Shown here: piece by piece, positions 42,902-52,850 of the stretch
Layout: each line of letters starts with the position of its first letter
Position numbering within the stretch: the first letter of the stretch is position 1
NCBI RefSeq assembly: GCF_006337065.1
Contig: NZ_CP040872.1
Location: 124,001-188,000 of the forward strand
Origin: Agromyces laixinhei
GTDB lineage: Bacteria; Actinomycetota; Actinomycetes; Actinomycetales; Microbacteriaceae
Length of the DNA: 64,000 nucleotides
Direction: 5' to 3'
Notes under the pieces: generated by a model
The model's database searches: none
What the model was told of the DNA's origin: nothing
The model's input: the letters and a program-made list of their open reading frames with translations, nothing else
Translations under genes and position numbers: made by a program

Positions 42902-43870
42902 TCAGTCCACGAGCCTTTCGGAATTGACGAAACGGAAGATGATCGCTGAGACGCTGCCGAGGACCGCGAACAGGAGCAGTGCGGCGGCGATCGAGTAGCC
43001 GACGTTGATGTCGTTGCGGAAGTGGGTGAAGATGAACAGGTTCGGCAGCATCGTGGCGTTGACCGGGCCACCGTTGGTCATGATGAGCGGCAGGTCGAGC
43101 TGCTGGATCGCAACGACGAATCCGGTGACCAGAAGGTAGAGCAGCACGTTCTTCATCTGCGGCAACGTGATGTACACCGTCTTCTGCCGCCAGTTCGCGC
43201 CTTCCATCGATGCTGCCTCGTAGTACTCGATCGGCACATCGATCATCGCCGCGACCATGATGAGCGACGTCAGTCCCATGCCGAGCCAGATCGCCGGCAC
43301 CGCGATCGCGACGAGGGCCCAGGCCGGGTCGCCGATCCAGGCGGTCGGGGCGACGCCGAACTGGGCGAGGAACCAGTTGAGCAGCCCGCCCGAGTAGTCG
43401 TAGATCAGCACGAAGATGATCGAGGTGATCACCGTCGAGACGATGGTCGGCACATAGATGCTGACCTTCAGTACGCCGGCGAACCGGCGCGCGACGCTCA
43501 CGACGAGGGACGCGAAGAAGAAGGCGAGCACGAGCATCGGCGGCACCGTGAGCAGCACGAAGATGAAGCCCCGAACGATCGCGTCGAGGAAGAGCGGGTC
43601 GGCCAGTACGTCGGCGTAGTTCTTCAGCCCGACGAACACAGGGGGCTTGTAGAAGCTCCAGTCCTGGAATGAGAGGAACGTGGCATAGATCGCCGGCCAG
43701 ATGACGAAGATGCCGAGCAGCACCATCGCGGGCAGGATCAGCACGTACGCCAGCTTGCTGTCCCGGTAGCGATGGCGATCGTGCCGCCGACGTTGCTCCC
43801 GCTTGTCATCGGCATTGCTCGCGCCGCGTGCGTCGATGACGACGCTGTCGTGCACCGCCTGATGGACCAT
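42902..43870 (-). CDS. Sugar ABC transporter permease, MalF type (D-arabinan locus)
   Basis: A 322-residue permease from the ATG at 43870 (AGGACG upstream; an ATG at 43885 is possible). A charged N-terminus (KREQRRRHDRHRYRDSKLAY) precedes the first helix VLILPAMVLLGIFVIWPAIY; the EAA motif is YYEAASMEGANWRQKTVYI. The last helix ends SERLVD just before the next gene. It lies 76 bp after the binding-protein gene, across a strong stem-loop. Confidence 0.92.
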   Translation of the reverse strand: MVHQAVHDSVVIDARGASNADDKREQRRRHDRHRYRDSKLAYVLILPAMVLLGIFVIWPAIYATFLSFQDWSFYKPPVFVGLKNYADVLADPLFLDAIVRGFIFVLLTVPPMLVLAFFFASLVVSVARRFAGVLKVSIYVPTIVSTVITSIIFVLIYDYSGGLLNWFLAQFGVAPTAWIGDPAWALVAIAVPAIWLGMGLTSLIMVAAMIDVPIEYYEAASMEGANWRQKTVYITLPQMKNVLLYLLVTGFVVAIQQLDLPLIMTNGGPVNATMLPNLFIFTHFRNDINVGYSIAAALLLFAVLGSVSAIIFRFVNSERLVD

Positions 43871-43897
43871 GATTCGTCCTGTCATTCCATTCGGGCT

Positions 43898-43938
43898 CGA
43901 TCGGTCGGAGGCCGATGCGACAGGCCTCCGACCGATCG
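43898..43938 (-). promoter_or_regulatory. Intercistronic stem-loop after the binding-protein gene
   Basis: Perfect 16-bp stem CGATCGGTCGGAGGCC / GGCCTCCGACCGATCG with a 9-nt loop, directly after the binding-protein stop and before the first permease. No T-run, so more likely an mRNA stabiliser or attenuator than a full terminator. It parallels the stem-loop at 1996-2027 in the other importer operon. Confidence 0.75.
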
Positions 43939-43946
43939 AATGCGTG

Positions 43947-45290
43947 TCAGTTCTTCGGCGCCTTGCTGGGCAGGTCGTTCTTCTCGATGACCTGCTGGAT
44001 GGCGTCGGATGCGGTCTTCAACGCGTCGTCGACGGATGCCGCACCCTTCATGCCCGCCTCGATCGCGGTGCCGACCGCGAGTGAGACATCCCACGGGTAG
44101 GTCGGCTCGGAGATCGCGTCGGGTGCGATCTCGTCGACGATGATGCTCGACCAGGGGGCATCCGCCGCACCCTCGCTGCCGGCCACGGCCTCCTGCACCG
44201 AATCACGCACGGGCACCTTGGTGAACTGCGTGTCGACGAAGAACGGAACGAGGAGCTCGGGGTCGCCTGCAAGAGCCCACTCGAGGAACGCGCCGGCTGC
44301 TTCGGCGTTCTTCGTCTTCGCATCGATGACCCACTTGAAGTTGCCGAGGGTCGTGGTGGTGCGGTCGTCGGACCCGGCAGCAGACGGGAATGCGCCGATG
44401 CCGGTCTTCGGCAGCAGGTCGGGGTAATCGGAGCCGATCTCCGACATCATCCACGAGCCCGACACCTTGAACGCGGCCTTCTGCTCGCCGAAGTCCTTGC
44501 CTTCGACGTAGGCGGCGAGCGGCTGCTTGGGCATGTACCCGTTGTCCCAGAGCTGCTTGTAGTTGTCGATCAGAGACCGGTAGCCGTCGTCGTCGATGTT
44601 CGGTTCGGTCCAGTCATCGGTGAGCGCTGTGTGCCCGGCGAAGTTGTACTGCTGGCCGACCGACGACCACGCGAAGGTGATCGCGTCCTGCGCGGGCGAA
44701 ATGCAGTACTGGCCGCTCTGCAGCGTCGGCTGGATCTTGGCGCACGCGGCGAGCAGGTCGTCCCAGGTCGCCGGCGCCTGTTCCGCGTCGACCCCGGCTG
44801 CCGCCAGCATGTCCTTGTTCCAGAACAGCACGGTCTGCGGCTCGAGCAGCAGCGGGTAGGCGTAGTACTTGCCGCCGAGTTCGGAGACGGGCTTGGCCGC
44901 ATCGATGATCTCGTCGAGTTTGCTCTCGTCGACCACCTTGTTGAGCTCGTAGAGCTGGCCGGCGTTGACCGCTTCCTGGATGCTTCCGGGATGGGTGTAG
45001 ATGTCGGGCGCCTTGCCGGCGGCCTGCGCTGACTTCATCTTCTGGTCCCACGCGTCGGCCGGTACTTCGGTGTCGACGACCTTGACCTCGTCTTGCGCGG
45101 CGTTGAACTGCTTCACGATGTCGGCGTACCACTCGTTCTCGACCGGCGTGAAGGTACGGTGCCAGAACTGGATCGTGGTCGTGCCGCCGGCATCATCCCC
45201 GCCACTTGCCGGTGTACACCCGGCCAACATGGCTGCGACAGCTGCGGCCGCGATACCGGCGGTGGCGAGCCTGGAGATTCTCTTGTGCAT
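43947..45290 (-). CDS. Sugar ABC transporter substrate-binding lipoprotein (D-arabinan locus)
   Basis: A 447-residue lipoprotein. Signal: basic HKRISRLAT, hydrophobic Ala-rich core and lipobox MLAGC with Cys25. Family-1 solute-binding features: IQFWHRTFTPVENEWYADIV, YAYPLLLEPQTVLFWNKDML, AAFKVSGSWMMSEIG, NAEAAGAFLEWALAGDPE. Binding-site aromatics are plentiful. GAGGAGGG precedes the ATG. A LacI operator of the locus lies about 135 bp upstream. Ligand inferred to be arabino-oligosaccharides released by the GH183 lipoprotein encoded just upstream. Confidence 0.92.
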   Translation of the reverse strand: MHKRISRLATAGIAAAAVAAMLAGCTPASGGDDAGGTTTIQFWHRTFTPVENEWYADIVKQFNAAQDEVKVVDTEVPADAWDQKMKSAQAAGKAPDIYTHPGSIQEAVNAGQLYELNKVVDESKLDEIIDAAKPVSELGGKYYAYPLLLEPQTVLFWNKDMLAAAGVDAEQAPATWDDLLAACAKIQPTLQSGQYCISPAQDAITFAWSSVGQQYNFAGHTALTDDWTEPNIDDDGYRSLIDNYKQLWDNGYMPKQPLAAYVEGKDFGEQKAAFKVSGSWMMSEIGSDYPDLLPKTGIGAFPSAAGSDDRTTTTLGNFKWVIDAKTKNAEAAGAFLEWALAGDPELLVPFFVDTQFTKVPVRDSVQEAVAGSEGAADAPWSSIIVDEIAPDAISEPTYPWDVSLAVGTAIEAGMKGAASVDDALKTASDAIQQVIEKNDLPSKAPKN

Positions 45291-45422
45291 TCGTCCCTCC
45301 TCAAGGAACCCGACTCTTCGGTGAGTCGTTGCTGTGGCCGGTCAGGAAGCCCGGTCCGTTCGATCAGACCTGCGTGCCGCTCCTGCGAATCGCCGCTGAT
45401 CCCGTCTCGGCGTCAGCGTACG

Positions 45423-45436
45423 CGAAATCGATTTCA
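45423..45436. promoter_or_regulatory. LacI operator before the importer operon
   Basis: CGAAATCGATTTCA with perfect core GAAATCGATTTC at 45424-45435, in the 191-bp gap between GH183 and the binding-protein gene. Identical to the site at 36156-36169. Confidence 0.85.
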
Positions 45437-45481
45437 TGCGCAATGGCCCTCTCGTGCGGCACGAGCGCGCTCGGCACCCGA

Positions 45482-46657
45482 TCAGTCCGCGCGTTCCAGG
45501 TCCACCGAGAACCAGTACACGTTGTAGGGCCCCCAGAGCGAGAGCGTGAAGTAGATGCGCCGCCCGTCGTCGGAGACGTACCGCGGATTCAGGTACGGCG
45601 AGTACAGACCCGGATACTCCGCCGCCGAGACCATCTCGATCGGCTCGCCCCACGGCCCCCACGGCGTGATGCCCTCGCGGATGTAGGCGTTGCCGGCGTC
45701 CGAGTAGGTCATGATCCAGCGATCGAGGTAGCCCGACCACATGACCGAGAGCTCGCCGATCGTGCCGTCGACGACCGTCGTCGCGGCGGCCATGTCGTCG
45801 CTCCACACGGGGTCGCCGTCACCGTCGACGCCCGCGAAGTACGTGTACGCCGCAGCATCCTCGACCGCCTCGACGGTGGCCGGCACGCGCATGAGCTGCA
45901 CGGCCCCGAAACGCCCGGCGGGAATGGACCAGAAGTAGATGTGCTCGACGCCGTCTTCTTCAGCGGTCACGGCCGCGACCTGCACGAAGTTCGAGTCGCC
46001 CGGCCATCGCGGCGCGTCGAGGGCAGTCCAGCTCTCGCCCTCGTCGGTCGACTTCGCGAGACCCGCGAAGTTCGCGTCCCACGCACCGGGTTCGCCCCAG
46101 AACTTCACCGACATGTACGAGAGGTACAGCGTGTCCTCCACGGTGAATCCGTGGGTCGGGATCTTCGTCACCTCACCCGTGCCGTCGTTCACGTCATGGT
46201 CGCCCTCGACGAGCGCGCTCGCCCACCCGAAGTCGTCTGCGGGGGCCCAGCCGTCGAATGTCAGCCCGTCGCTCGGGTCGTCGTCGGTCGTCCACGCGGC
46301 GACGTTCGACCGCCAATTGCCGCCCTGCCCTCCGTAGGAGTCGGGGGCGCGGTCGCCGAAGGTGTCACCGAAGAGCAGGAAGGTCTTGTCGCCGAAGTTG
46401 ACCATCGAGCCCAGGTCGGTGCCCGCAACGGCGGCCGCCTCGGTGTCGTTGATCGCGTCGGGCCCGGTGAGCTTCGCGATCTCGGTCAGACGGCTCACTC
46501 CGTCGAGCACGAACGGCTGGTCGGGGTCGGCATCGATGCTCACCGGCCCGCCGCCCCCGCCGCTCTGAGCGCCCTGGGCGCAGGCACCCAGCACGAGCAT
46601 GACGGATGCCCCGAGCGCGAGACTCCACGGAACACGACTGTTGCAGCCATTGCGCAT
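45482..46657 (-). CDS. GH183 (DUF4185) lipoprotein, probable endo-D-arabinanase
   Basis: A 391-residue lipoprotein: signal helix WSLALGASVMLVLGAC with the lipobox Cys26, then a Gly-rich linker. The remainder is a DUF4185 five-bladed propeller-like protein: DLGSMVNFGDKTFLLFGDTFG, WRSNVAAWTTDDDPSDG, GFTVEDTLYLSYMSVKFWG, YSPYLNPRYVSDDGRRIYFT. Asp residues in the FGDTFG and nearby segments fit the acidic active site of this family. DUF4185 enzymes were shown to be endo-D-arabinanases acting on mycobacterial arabinan (family GH183). Surface anchoring makes it the first step of the pathway. An operator of the locus lies 47 bp upstream. Confidence 0.87.
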   Translation of the reverse strand: MRNGCNSRVPWSLALGASVMLVLGACAQGAQSGGGGGPVSIDADPDQPFVLDGVSRLTEIAKLTGPDAINDTEAAAVAGTDLGSMVNFGDKTFLLFGDTFGDRAPDSYGGQGGNWRSNVAAWTTDDDPSDGLTFDGWAPADDFGWASALVEGDHDVNDGTGEVTKIPTHGFTVEDTLYLSYMSVKFWGEPGAWDANFAGLAKSTDEGESWTALDAPRWPGDSNFVQVAAVTAEEDGVEHIYFWSIPAGRFGAVQLMRVPATVEAVEDAAAYTYFAGVDGDGDPVWSDDMAAATTVVDGTIGELSVMWSGYLDRWIMTYSDAGNAYIREGITPWGPWGEPIEMVSAAEYPGLYSPYLNPRYVSDDGRRIYFTLSLWGPYNVYWFSVDLERAD

Positions 46658-46703
46658 GATCCTCCTCGATCGTCACCGACACGATACGTTGCCAGGCCTG
46701 ATT

Positions 46704-46719
46704 CTGAAACCGATTTCAG
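46704..46719. promoter_or_regulatory. LacI operator before the GH183 gene
   Basis: CTGAAACCGATTTCAG, one central mismatch from the consensus palindrome, 47 bp before the GH183 start. Fourth site of the D-arabinan regulon. Confidence 0.82.
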
Positions 46720-46742
46720 CATTCGGCGCCGCTCACGCATTC

Positions 46743-46757
46743 ATTAGCGTGGCTAAT
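46743..46757. promoter_or_regulatory. Probable MarR operator
   Basis: Inverted repeat ATTAGC-GTG-GCTAAT, followed at 46758-46773 by a second, imperfect repeat TTGTTAGACTAAGCAA that reaches to the start codon. AT-rich symmetric sites directly before a marR gene are typical autoregulatory targets. Confidence 0.72.
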
Positions 46758-46774
46758 TTGTTAGACTAAGCAAT

Positions 46775-47272
46775 ATGACGGATGGTGCGCGCTCTGCCTC
46801 GATCGAACGAACGACCCAGCCCGCGAGCACGAGCGCACCCGCTGCGCGTCGCCGCCCCCTCGCCGAGCAGAGCAACGAGCTGCGCGTCGCGGTCATGCGC
46901 CTCGCCCGACGCCTGAGGCAGGAGCGCACCGAGACCGAGCTCAGCGGCTCGCAGTTCTCGACCCTCGTGTGGATCGCGGCCGAGGGCCCCCTCACGATCG
47001 GCCGGCTCGCCGAGCTCGAGCGGGTCACCGCCCCCTCGATGAACCGCACCGTCAATTGCCTCGTCGACGCCGGATTCGCCACTCGCGGCCCCTCCCCCGA
47101 CGACGGGCGCAAGGTGCTCGTCGCGGCCACCGAGACCGGCGAGACCGTCGTGCGCGACACGCGCCGCCGCCGCGACGCCTGGCTCGCCAAGCGGTTCGCC
47201 GTACTCACCCCCGCCGAACGCGAGACGCTCGCCGAGGCCACGACCATCCTCAGGAGGCTCACCGACCAGTGA
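46775..47272 (+). CDS. MarR-family transcriptional regulator
   Basis: A 165-residue winged-helix regulator. The N-terminal 30 residues are disordered Ser/Thr/Ala. The DNA-binding domain has LSGSQFSTLVWIAAEGPLTIGRLAELERVTAPSMNRTVNCLV and the wing DAGFATRGPSPDDGRKVLV. Its stop overlaps the MFS gene (GTGA), so it controls its own transporter. Inverted repeats lie directly before the ATG, with no separate ribosome binding site evident. Confidence 0.9.
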   Translation: MTDGARSASIERTTQPASTSAPAARRRPLAEQSNELRVAVMRLARRLRQERTETELSGSQFSTLVWIAAEGPLTIGRLAELERVTAPSMNRTVNCLVDAGFATRGPSPDDGRKVLVAATETGETVVRDTRRRRDAWLAKRFAVLTPAERETLAEATTILRRLTDQ

Positions 47273-48726
47273 GTGCCGTATTCCGCTCCCTCGCCGTACG
47301 CAACTACCGCATCTGGTTCATCGGCGCCCTCGTCTCGAACGTCGGCGCGTGGATGCAGGCAACCGCCCTGAACTGGGTCGTGCTCACCGAACTCACCGAC
47401 AACGATGCGCTCTCGGTCGGCGTCACCATGGCCCTGCAGTTCGCGCCGCAGCTGCTGCTCGTGCCCATCACGGGCCTCATCGCCGACCGCTTCGACCGTC
47501 GCAAGATCCTGTTCGTGACGCAGTCATCGCTCATGCTGCTCGGATTCGCGCTCGGCCTCCTGCTCCTGCTCGGCCACGCCGAACTGTGGCACATGTACGT
47601 GTTCGCCCTGCTGTTCGGCATCGTCAACGCCGTCGACACCCCCGCGCGCCAGACCTTCGTCTCCGATCTCGTGGCGACGTCGCACATGTCGAACGCGGTG
47701 GCGCTGAACTCGGCGTCATTCAACGCCGCGCGCATGCTCGGACCGGCCGTCGCCGGGCTCCTCATCGTGCTGGTCGGGTCGGGCTGGGTATTCATGATCA
47801 ACGCCGCCAGCTTCCTCGCGGTGCTTGGGGCGCTGGCGATGCTGAACAGCAGACAACTGCACCGCATCCCGCGGCCGGCGCGTTCCGGCGGGCAATTCAT
47901 CGCGGGCTTCCGTTACGTCGCGAAGCGACCCGACCTGGTCGTCGTGTTCGTGATCGTCTTCCTCATCGGCGCGTTCGGCATGAACTTCTCGATCTTCTCG
48001 TCGACGATGGCCGTCGAGTTCGGACGCGGCGCCGGCGAGTACGGATTGCTCAACTCGATCCTCGCCATCGGTTCGCTGACGGGCGCGCTCCTGGCGGCGC
48101 GGCGCGAGCGAGCGCGAATCCGCATCATCATCATCGCGTCGGGCTTCTTCGGCGTCGCGCTGCTCGTCTCGGCGGTCATGCCCACCTTCTGGACCTTCGC
48201 CGCCTCGACCGTCCTGATCGGCTTCGGCGCGGTCTCCATCCTCACGACGGCGAACGGCTACGTGCAGACCACGACCGAGCCCGAGCTCCGCGGACGCGTG
48301 ATGGCGCTGTACATGGCGATCCTCGTGGGCGGCACTCCGTTCGGCGCACCCATCGTGGGCGCGGTCGCCGATGCCTGGGGTCCGCGCTGGGCGCTCGTCG
48401 TCGGCGGCGTCGCCGCAGCCGTCGCCGCGCTCGTCGGCCTCGGCTGGCTCGTGTTCTCGCGGGGAATGCGGTTCGCCCGGCATCCCGAGTACGCCTGGCG
48501 CCCGGTCGTGCGATTCGCGGATGCCCCGACCGCGGCGATCGCGGCCATCACCACCGAGGCGGTGCCGACCCTGCGGATCGACCAGCTCGAGGACGAGATC
48601 GAGCGAGAACTCGGGCGAGGGCGCGCGACCGCGCCGTCGGCGCCACGCGACCGGCCCGAGCCGGCCGACTTCTCTGAGGAGATGGCGCTCACCTCGCCGA
48701 TCCCGCTGCCGCGCGCGCGCCGCTGA
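47269..48726 (+). CDS. MFS transporter (EntS/TetA-like exporter)
   Basis: A 485-residue permease starting at the GTG overlapping marR (CAGGAGG upstream). N-terminal FRSLAVRNYRIWFIGALVSNVGAWMQ is characteristic of the MFS_3 (enterobactin exporter-like) family. The loop GLIADRFDRRKILFVTQ is motif A, and the second-half motif TEPELRGRVMALYMAIL is present. Twelve helices are predicted, then a long cytosolic tail of about 70 residues. Pairing with MarR suggests efflux of a toxic compound or siderophore. Confidence 0.9.
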   Translation: MSAVFRSLAVRNYRIWFIGALVSNVGAWMQATALNWVVLTELTDNDALSVGVTMALQFAPQLLLVPITGLIADRFDRRKILFVTQSSLMLLGFALGLLLLLGHAELWHMYVFALLFGIVNAVDTPARQTFVSDLVATSHMSNAVALNSASFNAARMLGPAVAGLLIVLVGSGWVFMINAASFLAVLGALAMLNSRQLHRIPRPARSGGQFIAGFRYVAKRPDLVVVFVIVFLIGAFGMNFSIFSSTMAVEFGRGAGEYGLLNSILAIGSLTGALLAARRERARIRIIIIASGFFGVALLVSAVMPTFWTFAASTVLIGFGAVSILTTANGYVQTTTEPELRGRVMALYMAILVGGTPFGAPIVGAVADAWGPRWALVVGGVAAAVAALVGLGWLVFSRGMRFARHPEYAWRPVVRFADAPTAAIAAITTEAVPTLRIDQLEDEIERELGRGRATAPSAPRDRPEPADFSEEMALTSPIPLPRARR

Positions 48727-48770
48727 CTCCCGAGCGCGAGCCCGAGCGCGAGCTCAGCGCGAGCGGCGCG

Positions 48771-50267
<1,497 letters not shown>

Positions 50268-50759
50268 TCAGACGCGCGCCGGCACCGCCGATGCTCGCCC
50301 TCGTGCGTGCTCGGTGTCGCGCATGCCGAGGGTCGAGACGCCGATGCCGAAGGTGACGAAGTCACTCGTCGGCCGCACGCCGACGCCGATGAGCGCCCCG
50401 CGTTCGCCGTCGCTGAGCTCGAGCCCGTGCACGAGCGCGTCGTGCACGGGCCCCGGAAGCTCTGCGGCGGGCACGATCTCGGCGACGCCCGAGAACGTGA
50501 TCGTCGCTGCGGGCACCTTGACCCGCGGTGCGAACGGGATGCGCTTCGGAATCGGCACCGTCACCGAGACACGGGGATCGGCCGCGATGTGGCGGGCCTT
50601 GAACTCCCGTTCGTTCGTCGTGAACCAGAGCCGGCCGTCGTCGACGACGTGCATGACGCCCGCGGTGCGCGCTTCGCCGCGCACGGACACCATGCCGACG
50701 ACCATGAAGTTCACGCTGTTGATCGCCTTCCAGACGTCGGCGCTCGTGATGTCGACCAT
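50268..50759 (-). CDS. Pyridoxamine 5'-phosphate oxidase family (split-barrel flavin) protein
   Basis: A 163-residue split-barrel protein. Sequence runs FMVVGMVSVRGEARTAGVMHVVDDGRLWFTTNE, FKARHIAADPRVSVTVPIPK: the strands and the Lys/Arg-rich element used to bind FMN or F420 phosphate. ATG at 50759 follows GAGGAAT. Divergent to the TetR gene at 50862, with two identical-type palindromes in the gap, so it is probably the TetR target. Substrate unknown. Confidence 0.82.
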   Translation of the reverse strand: MVDITSADVWKAINSVNFMVVGMVSVRGEARTAGVMHVVDDGRLWFTTNEREFKARHIAADPRVSVTVPIPKRIPFAPRVKVPAATITFSGVAEIVPAAELPGPVHDALVHGLELSDGERGALIGVGVRPTSDFVTFGIGVSTLGMRDTEHARGRASAVPARV

Positions 50760-50775
50760 GTCATTCCTCCTCGAA

Positions 50776-50790
50776 CTTTACAATGTCAAG
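50776..50790. promoter_or_regulatory. TetR operator, PPOX-proximal site
   Basis: CTTTAC-AAT-GTCAAG, one mismatch from the perfect form at 50822-50836. It lies 16 bp upstream of the PPOX gene start and is likely to overlap its promoter. Confidence 0.75.
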
Positions 50791-50821
50791 TCCATCGTGA
50801 AGACCGACGTTACGCGCGCCG

Positions 50822-50836
50822 CTTGACGATGTCAAG
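50822..50836. promoter_or_regulatory. TetR operator, TetR-proximal site
   Basis: Perfect inverted repeat CTTGAC-GAT-GTCAAG, 46 bp from the related site at 50776 and 25 bp before the regulator gene, so it is expected to give autorepression. Confidence 0.8.
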
Positions 50837-50861
50837 TAGTCTGGTCGGCGAAGGGATGACA

Positions 50862-51512
50862 ATGACCGAGACGATGCCGCAGCCCGCAGTTGCGCCCGGC
50901 GCACCCGCCACGCCCCGCGCCCCCGCCACGCCCGGCGCACCCGGTCGGGCGGCGCTGCTCCGGGCGATGGAGGAGCTTGCCCGCGAGCACGGCGTGAACA
51001 ACGTGGGCCTTCGCGAAGTCGCCCGCCGCGCCGGGCTCTCGCACGCGGCGCCGACGCATTTCTTCGGCAGTCGTGAAGGCATGATCCGGGCCCTCGCCAT
51101 CGAGGGGCTCACGCTGCTCGACGACGAGCTCTGCGCCGCGCAGGAGCTCGCGGCCCACCTGCCCGGTCGCGAACGACTCGTCGCCGATTCGGTCGAGTTC
51201 GTCGCCTTCGCGCTTCGGCACCCCGCCCACTTCGATGCGATGTTCCGCACGCCCTCGTCGGCGCAGGGCGACGACGCGCTCGACCGGGCGCGCATTGCGG
51301 CCCTCGACGGCCTGCGGGCGCTCGTCGTGCAGGTGCACGAGTCGGGCGAGATCGGCGGCGATGCCGAGACGACCTTTCTGCAGCTCTGCGCGATGAGCCA
51401 CGGCGTCGCCTCGCTCGCCGTCGATGGCCTGCTGCACGGCTTCGGCGAGCTCGCCGCGGCAGACGACGTGGTCGAACGCATCATCCGCGCTCAGATCGCG
51501 CAGTTGCCGTAG
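50862..51512 (+). CDS. TetR/AcrR-family regulator
   Basis: A 216-residue regulator from the ATG at 50862 (AAGGGA 6 nt upstream; an ATG at 50856 is possible). About 25 Pro/Ala residues precede the helix-turn-helix: AALLRAMEELAREHGVNNVGLREVARRAGLSHAAPTHFFGSREGMIRAL. The C-terminal WHG-type ligand domain is complete (FLQLCAMSHGVASLAVDG). Its repeats in the divergent promoter region make control of the PPOX protein and itself likely. Confidence 0.9.
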   Translation: MTETMPQPAVAPGAPATPRAPATPGAPGRAALLRAMEELAREHGVNNVGLREVARRAGLSHAAPTHFFGSREGMIRALAIEGLTLLDDELCAAQELAAHLPGRERLVADSVEFVAFALRHPAHFDAMFRTPSSAQGDDALDRARIAALDGLRALVVQVHESGEIGGDAETTFLQLCAMSHGVASLAVDGLLHGFGELAAADDVVERIIRAQIAQLP

Positions 51513-51586
51513 CCGTCACCGCCCGAGACGCGCTCCGCCTGCATTCGGCCGGCGCGCCGCGGCATCCCCTCTGAAAGGATTGCGTC

Positions 51587-52513
51587 ATGACGGACGCCCC
51601 GCTGCTCGTGACCGTGCCCGGCCGGACCCTGCTGAACGCGCTCGGCTCGCCGCCGCCCGGTGCCGAGGTGCAGATCTGGGACCTCACGGGCGCCCCGCCC
51701 GCCGCGCACATCGACCTCGTCGTTCCGCCGTACATGGGCGCGGCCGCGCGACTCGGAGCACTCGACGACGTGACGGCACAGCTCGTGCAGTCGCAGTCGA
51801 TCGGCTACGACGACGTGCCAGACGCCCTGCCGGCCGGCCACGTCTTCGCCAACGCCGCGAGCGTGCACGAGACGTCGACCGCCGAGCTCACGCTCGCACT
51901 CATCCTCGCCTCGCAGCGCGGCATCCCCGATTTCGTACGCGCGGCCGGCGAGGGCCGCTGGGCGCCGGTGCGCAACGAGAGCCTCGCCGATCGGCGAGTG
52001 CTGCTCCTCGGCTACGGCGGCGTCGGGCGGGCGATCGAAGCGCGCCTCGCGCCCTTCGAGGTCGAGCTCACCAGGGTCGCCAGTCACGCCCGTTCCGACG
52101 AGCGGGGCTTCATCCGCGGCATCGACGAGCTGCCGACGCTGCTTCCGAACGCCGACGTCGTCATCGTCGCCGTGCCGCTGAACGAGTCGACGACGGGGCT
52201 CGTCGACGCCGCCTTCCTCGCCGCCCTGCCCGACGATGCCCTCGTCGTGAACATCGCGCGCGGCAAGGTCGCCGACACCGAGGCGATCCTCGCCGAGGCG
52301 AAGCCCGGCCGACTCCGCTTCGCGCTCGACGTCACCGATCCCGAGCCGTTGCCGACGGGGCATCCGCTCTTCGCACTGCCGAATGTGCTCGTGAGTCCGC
52401 ACGTGGGCGGGGCCACGACCGCGATGATGCCCCGCATGGCGAGGCTGCTGCGAGAGCAGATCGAGCGGATGCTGCGCGGCGATGCGCCCCTCAACGTCGT
52501 GTACCGCAGCTGA
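51587..52513 (+). CDS. D-isomer-specific 2-hydroxyacid dehydrogenase family protein
   Basis: A 308-residue NAD(P)-dependent oxidoreductase. Rossmann motif RVLLLGYGGVGRAIEARLAPFE, catalytic Arg in NIARGKVADTEAIL, Glu in LDVTDPEPLPTGHPLF and His in VSPHVGGATTAMMPRMA are all present. GAAAGGAT precedes the ATG. Substrates in this family vary (glyoxylate, hydroxypyruvate, phosphoglycerate); the N-terminal domain is short, similar to GhrA-like members. Stands alone between TetR and VapBC. Confidence 0.9.
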   Translation: MTDAPLLVTVPGRTLLNALGSPPPGAEVQIWDLTGAPPAAHIDLVVPPYMGAAARLGALDDVTAQLVQSQSIGYDDVPDALPAGHVFANAASVHETSTAELTLALILASQRGIPDFVRAAGEGRWAPVRNESLADRRVLLLGYGGVGRAIEARLAPFEVELTRVASHARSDERGFIRGIDELPTLLPNADVVIVAVPLNESTTGLVDAAFLAALPDDALVVNIARGKVADTEAILAEAKPGRLRFALDVTDPEPLPTGHPLFALPNVLVSPHVGGATTAMMPRMARLLREQIERMLRGDAPLNVVYRS

Positions 52514-52540
52514 GCTGCGAGGCACGGCTCACACCGACAT

Positions 52541-52570
52541 GCGCATGCTTGTGCATGCCTGCGCATGCGC
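52541..52570. promoter_or_regulatory. Three GCATGC boxes spaced 10 bp, probable VapB operator
   Basis: GCATGC occurs at 52543, 52553 and 52563, exactly one helical turn apart, 14 bp before the antitoxin ATG. Regular 10-bp spacing is what cooperative binding by ribbon-helix-helix dimers along one DNA face needs. Confidence 0.75.
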
Positions 52571-52583
52571 GTATCCTCGAGCC

Positions 52584-52850
52584 ATGGCCACCCTCGACCG
52601 TCGCGTGCAGGTGCTCTTCGAGCCCGAGCAGTACGCCGCCCTCGAGGCCGAGGCGGCGGCGGCGCACATGAGTGTCGGTGCGCTCATCCGCGAGGCCGTC
52701 GATGAGCGCCTCGCGCGCCGCCGCCGTGACGCGCGCGCCGCACTCGATGCACTGTGGGCGAGGGCCGACGAGCAGCCGGCGCGTGGGCCGATCGACTGGG
52801 CCGCCGAGAAGGAATCGATGGAACGCCCGTTCTTGCGCGAGATCCCGTGA
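52584..52850 (+). CDS. Ribbon-helix-helix antitoxin (VapB-like)
   Basis: An 88-residue antitoxin. The RHH part is TLDRRVQVLFEPEQYAALEAEA then HMSVGALIREAVDERLA; the rest is a charged tail (RRRRDARAALDALWARADE, ending MERPFLREIP) that would bind the PIN toxin. GTGA overlap with the toxin gene. No clear ribosome binding site, so it may be translated leaderless from a promoter overlapping the GCATGC boxes. Confidence 0.87.
   Translation: MATLDRRVQVLFEPEQYAALEAEAAAAHMSVGALIREAVDERLARRRRDARAALDALWARADEQPARGPIDWAAEKESMERPFLREIP

Noticed and set aside
43898-43938. GTCGGAGG/CCTCCGAC within the binding-protein stem-loop as a fourth repeat-family copy
   Set aside because: Only one box pair, in a single tight hairpin, without the two-plus-two order or flanking similarity; treated as coincidence.
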